Shown piece by piece: positions 6,861-14,948 of a DNA stretch of 64,000 bases (within the stretch, counting starts at the first letter, position 1; every line of letters begins with the position of its first letter). The notes beneath the pieces were generated by a model. That model searched no databases, was not told the origin of the DNA, and worked only from the letters and a program-made list of their open reading frames with translations. The position numbers and the translations under genes are program-made. Source of the DNA: Terriglobia bacterium (GTDB lineage Bacteria; Acidobacteriota; Thermoanaerobaculia; Thermoanaerobaculales; Thermoanaerobaculaceae); NCBI GenBank assembly GCA_020073245.1, contig JAIQFQ010000014.1, forward strand, positions 1 through 64,000, in the 5' to 3' direction.

Positions 6861-8749
6861 CGGTCGCTCCAACTTTCTGCTTGTCTTTCTATCACCTTCC
6901 GCAGCCACAACTCAAGCGTGGCGACACGCCAGAAGACAGGAGCCACGAGCGAGGAGTCACGATACGCAGCGGATAAGAGTGGCCGCGCCCTTGCCTCGGG
7001 CACATACCGTTCCGCGAGCCACCGGTCCGTCCCGAACAGCATCGCCTGGAGCGTGCCCCGGCTCTCTGCGATCACCTTCCGGACGTAACTGTCGAAGACC
7101 ACCTTCCGCCTCCGGACCATGACCGTGTCCGGCAGGTCGCGGCCCATGCTCCGGCGCAGCAGGCTCTTGCGCAGGCTGCCGGGGCTGCGGAGTCGGTACG
7201 GGATGCCCAGGACGAACTCCGCGAGGGGACGGTCGAGGAACGGGTGGCGGGCCTCGATACCATGAGTGCTGGCCTGAACATTGAAGACCTCGAGGGTCCT
7301 GTCCAGCAGAGGACTGGTCACGTTGTCGAAGGTCTGCTGCTGGAGCCTCGAAGGGAAAGTGACTGCCGGCGGCCCGCTGGGCTGGAGGAGCAAGGCCCTT
7401 GCGGGGGTGAATCCGGGGTTCACCCACTCAGGGAGCTGGGGCGGCCTTTGGAGGATGCGCCGGACCGCTCGGAGCCTGGGTAGCGACAGCGACGCGCGGA
7501 GCGAATCCCTCAGGATCTCGAGGAAACCCCACGAGCTCGCGTTGCGGAAAGCCCAGGCGTCCCTGACGAGGCGGAGGTAGCACCGGTGGAGAGCGAGGTC
7601 GTAGAAGTATGCCCACTCCTCGGCGATCTCGTCGCCGCCGATCCCCGTGAGCAGCACCCTGGCCCCGATCCGGCGCAGGACCCGAGCCTCCGCCTTCGCG
7701 GAACCCCGTTGGATGAATGCCAGCGGCGCGTCGAGGTCCCGGATCTCCTGCTCGAGGCCCTCCACGAGCGCCTCGGAGAACGGCGACACTAGGTGACCTT
7801 CGAAGGGTACCCGCGCGGCGACGGCGGCGATCGCCTCGGACTCGTCGCACTCGAGGCCGGGGTACACCGAAGAGACGGTCGAGAACGGCGGCCACTCCGG
7901 CCCGCACTCGGCGAATAGCTCCCCGGCCAGGACGACGATTGACGCCGAGTCCACCCCGCCGCTGAGGTGGCAGGTCACCGGGGCGTCCACCTGCACGCGC
8001 TTGCGCACGGCGGCCTTGAGCAGCTCGCGGAACCGCGCGTGGTAGTCGGCCGGGCGCTCAAGGAGCACCTCGCGCCGCGGGTCGGGGCTCCACCAGCGCC
8101 GCTGGGTAGCCCCGGCGGCATCGGCGACCAGCACGTGCCCGGCCCGCACCCGGGACACCATGCGGAAGAACGTCTTTTCGCTCTCCTCGAACCGGAATAG
8201 GAGGTGCGCCGCCACCGTTTGGTCGTCCGGCTCGGCCGGAACGAGGCGGGTGCGCAGGAGCTGCTTGGGCTCCGAACCGAACAGGATGAACCGAGGGTTC
8301 CAGTGGTAGACGAGCGGCCTCATCCCGAAGGCATCCCGTGCCGCGAACACCTGCCGCTCCCCCTCATCCCAGATCGCGAAGGCGAAGTCGCCGTCCAGCA
8401 CGTCGAGGGCCGCGGCACCCCAACGTTCGTGCGCGGCCAGAATCAGCGCGGCGTCGGAGGGCTTCTCCCTCCACCACCCAGCCCCGAGTCCATTGGCAAC
8501 CTCGTCCCGGTTGTACAGCGATGCGTCGGCCACGATGGCACGAGACCCGTCCGGCGACCAAACCGGTCCGAGGTGCTCACGCTCCGGGCGGCGCAACGCG
8601 AGAAGAGCGTGCCCGAGGGTGGCCGACCCCCGAGTCTCGCAGCGCCAGCCGTCCGGGCCCCGGTGGCGGACCGCTTCCATCATTTCGGCCGCGAGCCCGT
8701 CGGGGACCGGGCGACCGTCCCAGAAGGCCGCGCCGCCGATCCCGCTCAC
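6857..8749 (-). CDS. Asparagine-synthetase-like lasso cyclase
   Basis: A 630-residue two-domain protein related to asparagine synthetase B. The N-terminal glutamine-amidotransferase-like domain retains RHRGPDGW, LYNRDEV and DGDFAFAIWD. The catalytic Cys2 is missing (it begins MSGIGG), so it should not hydrolyse glutamine, as in lasso-peptide C proteins. The C-terminal domain has the ATP-pyrophosphatase loop SGGVDSAS near residue 260. Such enzymes adenylate an Asp/Glu side chain of the precursor and close the isopeptide ring. It starts with GTG at 8749, overlapping the kinase-like gene as GTGA, and ends overlapping the precursor start as ATGA, so the unit is tightly coupled. An ordinary asparagine synthetase is unlikely given the lost Cys and the neighbouring precursor. 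Confidence 0.82.
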   Translation of the reverse strand: MSGIGGAAFWDGRPVPDGLAAEMMEAVRHRGPDGWRCETRGSATLGHALLALRRPEREHLGPVWSPDGSRAIVADASLYNRDEVANGLGAGWWREKPSDAALILAAHERWGAAALDVLDGDFAFAIWDEGERQVFAARDAFGMRPLVYHWNPRFILFGSEPKQLLRTRLVPAEPDDQTVAAHLLFRFEESEKTFFRMVSRVRAGHVLVADAAGATQRRWWSPDPRREVLLERPADYHARFRELLKAAVRKRVQVDAPVTCHLSGGVDSASIVVLAGELFAECGPEWPPFSTVSSVYPGLECDESEAIAAVAARVPFEGHLVSPFSEALVEGLEQEIRDLDAPLAFIQRGSAKAEARVLRRIGARVLLTGIGGDEIAEEWAYFYDLALHRCYLRLVRDAWAFRNASSWGFLEILRDSLRASLSLPRLRAVRRILQRPPQLPEWVNPGFTPARALLLQPSGPPAVTFPSRLQQQTFDNVTSPLLDRTLEVFNVQASTHGIEARHPFLDRPLAEFVLGIPYRLRSPGSLRKSLLRRSMGRDLPDTVMVRRRKVVFDSYVRKVIAESRGTLQAMLFGTDRWLAERYVPEARARPLLSAAYRDSSLVAPVFWRVATLELWLRKVIERQAESWSDR

Positions 8750-9639
8750 GGCGACGCCCCGGCGCCAGCTGTCCCGCCCAACAAGCCGGCGATCTGGTCG
8801 GCGGCGCCGGCCAGCCGGTCCAATCCATCGGGCAACCGGAGGCGGAAAGCGTTAGCCTGCTCTGCGAGCCTGACGTAGAGCTCGAACTGGGTCTGCCACG
8901 CACGGCTCACCGGCAGCTCGCCGAAGCCGTTCCGCACCAGCTCCATGACGGCCTCGCGACGCCGCATCGGCACACACGTGATCGCCGCCGCGGCTGGGTC
9001 CCTCGGCTGGAGGAAGTAGATGCGACTGAGAGGTCGCAGCGCCCAGATCCCATCAGCGCAGCCGACAGGTGCAACAACTCGGCCCTCGCGGTTCCGGCAC
9101 GGCAGGAGGTCGTCGGCAACCAACCTGACGCCCAATCCTGCGAGCGTCGCGGCGAGCCTGGACTTGCCCGACCCACTGGCACCGGTGAAGGCGGCAATAT
9201 CTCCGCCGCAGGCTATGGCAGCGGCGTGCAGGGTGACTCTTCCCTGCAGGATCGCGGCAAAAGGAACGGCCTGCCGCACTGCCGCGCCGCATTCCCCTGA
9301 AGCGCTCGGGGCCAAAGCCAGGCGGAGTACTGTCCCGTCGCCTGCGACGAGCCCCTCGCAGCCGCACTGGGGCGGGAGAGGGTGCCACCCGGATTCGGGC
9401 ATGGCTTCCCCATGCCCTACACCCACCGACGCACGGTCGCCGAGACAGACCGTCACCTCGCCGTCGGTCCAGCCGCTCTCTTCGAGGCCGGGAAGCGCCC
9501 GGTCGCAGATCACGCACATCCCCGCGACCTTGTACGAGAAAACAGTTGTTCCGCCTGCAGCGCCAGAGCAGGAGAGTCGCCGGGGCCCGCCGCTCACTGG
9601 TTGCACGATGACATCGTGCCACACCTTCCCCGACGTCAC
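8746..9639 (-). CDS. HPr-kinase-like protein of the RiPP cluster
   Basis: A 297-residue protein with an HprK/P-type P-loop, FTGASGSGKS, near residue 150, followed by RLVADDLLP, the acidic pair typical of HPr kinase domains. The N-terminal half is divergent and Cys-rich. HprK-like kinases are recurrent members of lasso-peptide clusters, where some phosphorylate a C-terminal residue of the peptide. Here the predicted core contains Ser and Thr that could be targets, which is inference. It is the first gene of the coupled operon; the start (GTG at 9639) has no clear ribosome-binding site and a GTG at 9624 is an alternative. Confidence 0.75.
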   Translation of the reverse strand: MTSGKVWHDVIVQPVSGGPRRLSCSGAAGGTTVFSYKVAGMCVICDRALPGLEESGWTDGEVTVCLGDRASVGVGHGEAMPESGWHPLPPQCGCEGLVAGDGTVLRLALAPSASGECGAAVRQAVPFAAILQGRVTLHAAAIACGGDIAAFTGASGSGKSRLAATLAGLGVRLVADDLLPCRNREGRVVAPVGCADGIWALRPLSRIYFLQPRDPAAAAITCVPMRRREAVMELVRNGFGELPVSRAWQTQFELYVRLAEQANAFRLRLPDGLDRLAGAADQIAGLLGGTAGAGASP

Positions 9640-9789
9640 TGGCTCAGGGAATCGGAAGACACCTTCCAGGCGTCCGTCCTACAGGGAAACGATCGCTCGC
9701 CGAGCGTTGCCCGCGGGTCGGTGTGGCCCGTCACCGCTGACCCCGCAGGCTCACCCGATCCCCCTCCCCGCCGGGCCAGGCGTTTCTTG

Positions 9790-10866
9790 CTACTTGATAG
9801 TTGGTGGGTGGTCGCTGCGCCCGGCTAGGCCAAACCAGGAGTGGAGTTCCTGCGCGACGATCTCGTCTCCGCGAACATTCGTATGGACAAGATCGGCGAA
9901 GCCCTCCGAGGGCACCCTGTCCAAGAGGTCAACCGTGTCGATCCCGCGCCCTCGTAGCTTCGCCATCTCTGCCTGCCGGGCACGCGCGAACTGGCCGTAG
10001 AGCTTCTCTCCATCGACGGTCCCCAAATAGTCCTGGATGAGAGCCCGATTGAGCGGGTAGATGACGACCACGGGTCGAATGCCGGCTCCGCGGAGAACCG
10101 CGCAGGCCCGGAGAACCCAGTCCAGGGTGGGTGCCGTCCGGGAGTTGTTTCTGCTCTCAAGAAAGCGCTCGAACCGCTCACGCGCGAAGCCACTGCCGTC
10201 GCGCCACACTCGGTCGCGGTTGGCCCCATCGTGGAAGTACCTGGGCCTGTGCCCAGCTGCTTTCACCAATGCCTCGGTCGCGTCACGGCAGCGGAGCAGG
10301 AAGAACGGCTTCGTGCAGTTGTACAACAGCCAGGCTTCGACCTCATCCAAGGAGCATGGAAGGCGCAGCTTTCCGGCGAAGCGCCTCGCCAGCGCCTTGT
10401 CATAGACTGCATTGCTCCCCTCGAGAGGCTGGCCAAACCTCAAGAACTTCGTTGCGACAACGTCAAGAAACACAACGCGGCTACCGATGCTACCCGCCCG
10501 CGTGAGGAGTCTGGCCTGTTCGATCACCTGCTCTTCGGTCGCACCATTCAGGGCGCCAGGGAAGACTTCTTCGTTCTGGAGCTTGGAAAGTCTGGCCCAC
10601 AACGTCTCTTCGGGCCGGTCGACGAAGTTTGAGCAAAATGCCGAGTCTCCGAGGAGGAAGATCCTCCACCGGCTCAGGTCCTCCTCCCAGAGCAGGCGGC
10701 GACGCGGGTCCTGCAGTGCGAGCCACGGGACGAAACAGCGAACCAATTCCCCGAGGCTCCACACGAGCGCCGCACAGATGCTCACGAACAGGCCCACCCG
10801 GATGAAGAACCGGCTCGACACCGGCGCTCGGGCGCCGGCCTGGCTAGAGCTCATCAGGCCCGCCAT
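9790..10866 (-). CDS. SGNH/DHHW-like membrane-anchored protein partnered with MBOAT
   Basis: About 358 residues. An N-terminal transmembrane helix (FIRVGLFVSICAALVW) anchors an extracytoplasmic domain containing FLLGDSAFCSN (block I Gly-Asp-Ser) and near the C-terminus DLVHTNVRG (Asp-x2-His, block V). This is the pattern of SGNH-family esterases/O-acetyltransferases such as the AlgJ/AlgX and PatB/DHHW proteins that work with MBOAT acyl transferases. It starts 8 nt after the MBOAT stop, at ATG 10866 or ATG 10854. The two probably form a two-component system that passes an acyl group across the membrane to a surface glycan or other acceptor. Confidence 0.7.
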   Translation of the reverse strand: MAGLMSSSQAGARAPVSSRFFIRVGLFVSICAALVWSLGELVRCFVPWLALQDPRRRLLWEEDLSRWRIFLLGDSAFCSNFVDRPEETLWARLSKLQNEEVFPGALNGATEEQVIEQARLLTRAGSIGSRVVFLDVVATKFLRFGQPLEGSNAVYDKALARRFAGKLRLPCSLDEVEAWLLYNCTKPFFLLRCRDATEALVKAAGHRPRYFHDGANRDRVWRDGSGFARERFERFLESRNNSRTAPTLDWVLRACAVLRGAGIRPVVVIYPLNRALIQDYLGTVDGEKLYGQFARARQAEMAKLRGRGIDTVDLLDRVPSEGFADLVHTNVRGDEIVAQELHSWFGLAGRSDHPPTIK

Positions 10867-10874
10867 GCAAGACG

Positions 10875-12401
10875 TTAGAAACCCGCATAGATGAACCCGG
10901 AGCCTTCCTCCACACCCAGCAGCAGGACCGCGAGAACGGCCGTGGCATAGAGCGACCAACGCACCCAGGTCGGCAAACGGTCGAGCCTGGCAAAGTCCGG
11001 CTCGCCGTCGACGCCGTGCGATTCGACCAGGGCGATGATCACGAACACAAGAAGGCACGCTGCCTGACCCGGGCCGAACGTCGCTCGAGCGAAATCGGGC
11101 CCAGCGCGCAGAGGTCCGACAGCGACGCTTCCGGGGCCGAGACCGGCTGACGCGGCGATCCCCTCACCGATCCTGCGGAGAATGAAAAACCCGTCGGCCA
11201 CGGACGACGCCCGAAAGAACACCCACGCGATGTTGGTCATGACGAGCGTGGAGAGTATCCGGACGGAGTTGCGCAGCCTCGGGTGCGCGCCAAAGCCGAT
11301 CCTCCGGCCGATCGCCCTCCGTGCCTTCCTGGTCAGCACCGACACGCTCATGAACAGGGCGAGAACCGCTCCCCACGCCAGGTACGTTGTCTGCTCGCCA
11401 TGCCAGAGACCGGCGAGCAGCATCGTGACGAACACCGAGACGGAGAATGCCGTGGTATCCACCAAATTGCTGGGAACGTGGATCGCGTCCAGGACGCGCC
11501 CGAGTTTGTACGTGAGCGGGAGGAACACGTAGTCCCTCAGCCACGACGAGAGCGAGATGTGCCATCGCCGCCAGAAATCGGAGACCGACCGTGCGGCGTA
11601 CGGCGCGTTGAAGTTTCTCTGAAGTCTCAGCCCCAGCAGCCTGCCGAGACCGATCGCCAGGTCCGAGTAGGCGGAGAAGTCGCAGTAGAGCTGAACGCCG
11701 AACACGACCGTGCCGAACGCCAGCGCAAACCAGGGCTCCTCGCGTGGGTGGAGGAACACCTGCCCGACATAGACGCCCAGTCGATCCGCCACGAAGATCT
11801 TCTTTACAAGACCCCACAGGATCAACCGCAGCCCGTTGCGAGCCGTCTCCTGGTCGACGCCCTGCGGATCCTCCAGCTGTTGCAGCAGCGCCTGCGGACG
11901 GTCGATCGGCCCGGCAGGGAGCTCGAGGAAGACGGCAACGTAGAGAAAGAAACGACCGAGATGGCGTTCACTCGGCAGCCGGCGCGCGTAGACCTCGAAG
12001 AGGTAGGCCACGACCTTGAGGCTGTAGTAGGACAGCCCAAGGGGGACAGCCGTGCTCTCCGGGCCAATCAGGCCCCGAGCAGGCAGGGATACCTGGATCG
12101 CGTGCCCGAGCAGCGACACAGATCGGTACGCGTAGAGCGCCGCGATCGCCCCGCCAACCGCGCAGAGGAGCAGCATCCTCCGGACTCGCGGGTTCTGTGA
12201 CGACTCGATGAGGCGAGCGAGGCCGAAGCCCCAGAAGCTGAAGAGGGAAAGGAGCACGACGCTGAGGAGGGAGCCACATGCGGCGAAGAGCATGCTCGCG
12301 GCAAGAAGTGGGATCCATCGCCGTGACCTCCCGGTCAGGAAGGTGCAGACGAGCACGAGCCCGAAGAAGACTGCAAAGGAGAGTGAGGTGACCTCAGGCA
12401 T
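10875..12401 (-). CDS. MBOAT family membrane O-acyltransferase
   Basis: A 508-residue polytopic protein with the MBOAT signature SDFWRRWHISLSSWLRDY and the catalytic-His region GLWHGEQTTYLAWG. It resembles AlgI/DltB-type acyltransferases, which move acyl groups across the cytoplasmic membrane for polysaccharide or protein O-acylation. About 10-12 hydrophobic helices are visible. It is immediately upstream of the SGNH-like partner. The acceptor is not evident; no alginate or cellulose genes lie nearby, although the next operon downstream on the same strand is the lasso-like RiPP cluster. Confidence 0.88.
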   Translation of the reverse strand: MPEVTSLSFAVFFGLVLVCTFLTGRSRRWIPLLAASMLFAACGSLLSVVLLSLFSFWGFGLARLIESSQNPRVRRMLLLCAVGGAIAALYAYRSVSLLGHAIQVSLPARGLIGPESTAVPLGLSYYSLKVVAYLFEVYARRLPSERHLGRFFLYVAVFLELPAGPIDRPQALLQQLEDPQGVDQETARNGLRLILWGLVKKIFVADRLGVYVGQVFLHPREEPWFALAFGTVVFGVQLYCDFSAYSDLAIGLGRLLGLRLQRNFNAPYAARSVSDFWRRWHISLSSWLRDYVFLPLTYKLGRVLDAIHVPSNLVDTTAFSVSVFVTMLLAGLWHGEQTTYLAWGAVLALFMSVSVLTRKARRAIGRRIGFGAHPRLRNSVRILSTLVMTNIAWVFFRASSVADGFFILRRIGEGIAASAGLGPGSVAVGPLRAGPDFARATFGPGQAACLLVFVIIALVESHGVDGEPDFARLDRLPTWVRWSLYATAVLAVLLLGVEEGSGFIYAGF

Positions 12402-12589
12402 CGCTGGCAGGAACCGGTGATGCCGGTGCGATGTTGGCAGGGCCGGCGGACTCGCTCAACCTTGTCGTCCCGCGGTTCCCGAGAGAAGGACTCTTCTCGG
12501 GCCGGCGCCCACGAGGTCGTGATGGGCACCCTGGGGTTCGTGGCCGGTTTGGCCTCTCCGCCATGCCTCCACCGCCCGGCGCGAGCCGG

Positions 12590-14611
12590 TCACCAGATCC
12601 GGCACACCTCCGCGCGGACCATCGGGTCACCGGGCTTGCAACCGAACGCCGCGGCGAACTCGGGTGTGTTCGAGGGCGCGCCGATCGCCCGGAACTGCCC
12701 GGCCGGGTGCGGGTCGACCCTGGCCTGCATCTGCTCGTACTCGCGCCGGGCTGCGCCTGCCCACGTGCGACCGAACGCGAGGAAGAACCGCTGGTCCGCG
12801 GTGAGCCCGCCGATGACGGGCGGCTTGCCGTCTCCGAGGCTCGCCAGGTACGCCTTGTGCGCGATGGTCAGGCCGCCGAGGTCGGCGATGCTCTCGCCCA
12901 GGACGAGCTTCCCGTTTTCGTGCAAGCCGGGCTGCACCTCGTAGGCGTCGAACTGCTTCTGAACGCACGCGGCCCGCGTCTCGTAGTTCTTTGCGTCCTC
13001 CGCCGTCCACCAGTCGGTGAGGTTTCCCTTGGCGTCGAACTTGCGGCCCTGGTCGTCGAACCCGTGGGTCATCTCGTGGCCGATGACCGCGCCGATGGCG
13101 CCGTAGTTAACCGCGGCGTCGGCCTTCGGGTCGAAGAATGGCGGTTGGAGGATCCCGGCAGGAAACACGATCTCGTTCATCGACGGGTTGTAGTAGGCAT
13201 TGACGGTGGGTGGCGTCATGCCCCACTCGGTCCGGTCCAAGGGCTTGCCGATCTTGTCCGCCAGCCGGTGGAACTCGAACTCCTCGCCGCGCATGACGTT
13301 GGCGGCGTAAGAATCGGCCCTCACCTCATACTTCGAGTAGTCGCGCCACGTGGCCGGGTATCCGATCTTGAGCCTGAACGCATCGAGCTTCGCGACAGCG
13401 GCCTTCTTGGTGTCGGGACCCATCCAGTCGAGGGTCAGAATGTCGGCGTGCAGCGCCCCGATGAGGTTGTGCACCAGTTGGTCCGCCTGCGCCTTGGCCT
13501 CCGGAGGGAAGTACTTCTCGGCGTACAGACGGCCCAGCGCGAAGCCGATCTGGCGGTCCGCTGAGGTGACGCACCGCTTCCAGCGCTCCTCGAGCTTGGG
13601 GGTGCCTTGCAACGTCCGCCCCCGGAAATCGAAGTCCTCGTTGACGAAAGGTGCGGATAGGTACGGCGCTGCCGCGTTCACGAGATGCCAGCGCAGGTAG
13701 ACCTTCCACTTGTCGAGGGGGAAGCGCGTGAGCAGGGCGCTCATGCCGCGCACGAAGTCGGGCTGGGCCACGTTGAGCGAGACGACCGGCGGTGCCTGAA
13801 CGCTCGTGAAGTAGGCCGCCCAATCGAAATCGGGCGCGAGCTTGGCGAGCTCCGCCACCGAGATGCGGTGATAGGTCTTGTCGGGGTCGCGGCGCTCGAC
13901 GCGGGTCATCGAGACCTTTGCAAGCTCCGTCTCGAGCGCAATCACCGTATCCGTCTCGATCTTGGCTTGCGCCGCGTCGTCTCCGAGCAGGTGGAGAAGT
14001 GTCGCCACATGGGCGGCGTACTTCGCGCGGAGCTCCGTCGAGCGAGGATCGTCGCTGAAGTAGTAATCACGGTCGGGCAGCCCAAGCCCGCCCTGCCGCA
14101 CCGCCCCGATCACCTCCTCGCTGTTTCGGCGGTCCGGCTCCGAGCCGAACCCGAACGGCACCCGCACACCCTGGCTCTGCAGCCGCGCCACCTCGGCCTG
14201 GAGTCCGGCCGCGTCCTTCACGGCAGCGATGCGGGCAAGCTCGGGCTCAATCGCCTTGGCTCCGGCCGCCTCGACCGCTTTCTCATCCATGCATGCGCAC
14301 CAGTAGTCGGCGAGCTTCTTCTCCTCCGAGCCCGCGGCGAGATCGCTGCGCTTCGCCAGGGCCTCGAGGATCCCGTGCTGCCTGTCGCGGTTCTCGTCCG
14401 CGAGGACCAGAAATGTTCCCCAGCGGGGGTACTCGGGCGGGATCGGGTGCGCCTTGATCCAGCCGCCGTTTCCATAGTGGAAGAAGTCCTGACACGGTTT
14501 GACGCTCAGATCCATGTCCGAGGCGTTGATGCCATGCGGCTCCTGCGCCGCGAGCGGCAGCGCCGCGACGACGGTGGCGAGGGCGATGGCGAGCATGACG
14601 GACCGTTTCAT
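12590..14611 (-). CDS. M13 family zinc metalloendopeptidase (neprilysin/PepO-like)
   Basis: A 673-residue exported metallopeptidase. The start at ATG 14611 is chosen because GGAGGT lies just upstream and a clean signal peptide follows (MKRSVMLAIALATVVAALPLAAQ). The mature protein begins with the typical VKPCQDFFHYGNGGWIK. Zinc site: HEMTH near residue 510, with the third ligand in GESIADLGG about 60 residues later. NAYYNPSMNEIVFPAGILQ is the substrate-binding signature of the family. It ends with a Cys-containing PMVRAEVCRIW, close to the usual C-terminal Trp. Such enzymes cleave small peptides in the periplasm or outside the cell. Confidence 0.95.
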   Translation of the reverse strand: MKRSVMLAIALATVVAALPLAAQEPHGINASDMDLSVKPCQDFFHYGNGGWIKAHPIPPEYPRWGTFLVLADENRDRQHGILEALAKRSDLAAGSEEKKLADYWCACMDEKAVEAAGAKAIEPELARIAAVKDAAGLQAEVARLQSQGVRVPFGFGSEPDRRNSEEVIGAVRQGGLGLPDRDYYFSDDPRSTELRAKYAAHVATLLHLLGDDAAQAKIETDTVIALETELAKVSMTRVERRDPDKTYHRISVAELAKLAPDFDWAAYFTSVQAPPVVSLNVAQPDFVRGMSALLTRFPLDKWKVYLRWHLVNAAAPYLSAPFVNEDFDFRGRTLQGTPKLEERWKRCVTSADRQIGFALGRLYAEKYFPPEAKAQADQLVHNLIGALHADILTLDWMGPDTKKAAVAKLDAFRLKIGYPATWRDYSKYEVRADSYAANVMRGEEFEFHRLADKIGKPLDRTEWGMTPPTVNAYYNPSMNEIVFPAGILQPPFFDPKADAAVNYGAIGAVIGHEMTHGFDDQGRKFDAKGNLTDWWTAEDAKNYETRAACVQKQFDAYEVQPGLHENGKLVLGESIADLGGLTIAHKAYLASLGDGKPPVIGGLTADQRFFLAFGRTWAGAARREYEQMQARVDPHPAGQFRAIGAPSNTPEFAAAFGCKPGDPMVRAEVCRIW

Positions 14612-14704
14612 GGACACCTCCAGACGACCGCGAATTGTACGCCCCCGACCCGCCCGAAGCTCGCGGCTGCTCGCCATGTGGCTGCCGCAGAGTTGCAAGT
14701 AGCG

Positions 14705-14852
14705 CTCGGAGTTGAGAGTTCAGAGTTAGGAGTGAAGAGTTGAAAGAAAAAGCGAGGACCCCGACGCCGGGCCGGCGCCTACCGGCGTTCGTGGACAGCA
14801 GCTTTCTGCCTTGGTTCCCGAACTCTTAACTCTTCACTCTCAACTCTTAACT
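14705..14852. repeat. Fold-back heptad repeat, GAGTTNN class
   Basis: The left arm (14708-14747) splits exactly into GAGTTGA, GAGTTCA, GAGTTAG, GAGTGAA, GAGTTGA. The right arm (14820-14852) is its class complement (AACTCTT, AACTCTT, CACTCTC, AACTCTT). The loop holds an independent GC-rich mini-hairpin (GCCGGGCCGGC). It lies between two minus-strand secreted-protein genes; the rest of the gap to 14948 contains only a CTCCTCTGC-like pyrimidine tract. Confidence 0.82.
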
Positions 14853-14948
14853 TTCCGTTGCTCCTCAGCCCCCCGGCTCCTCTGCTGGTCTTTCCTGCGC
14901 TCTGCGCGCCCTGTGCCGTGCCGCTACATCACCGCTCTTCGCGCAGGC

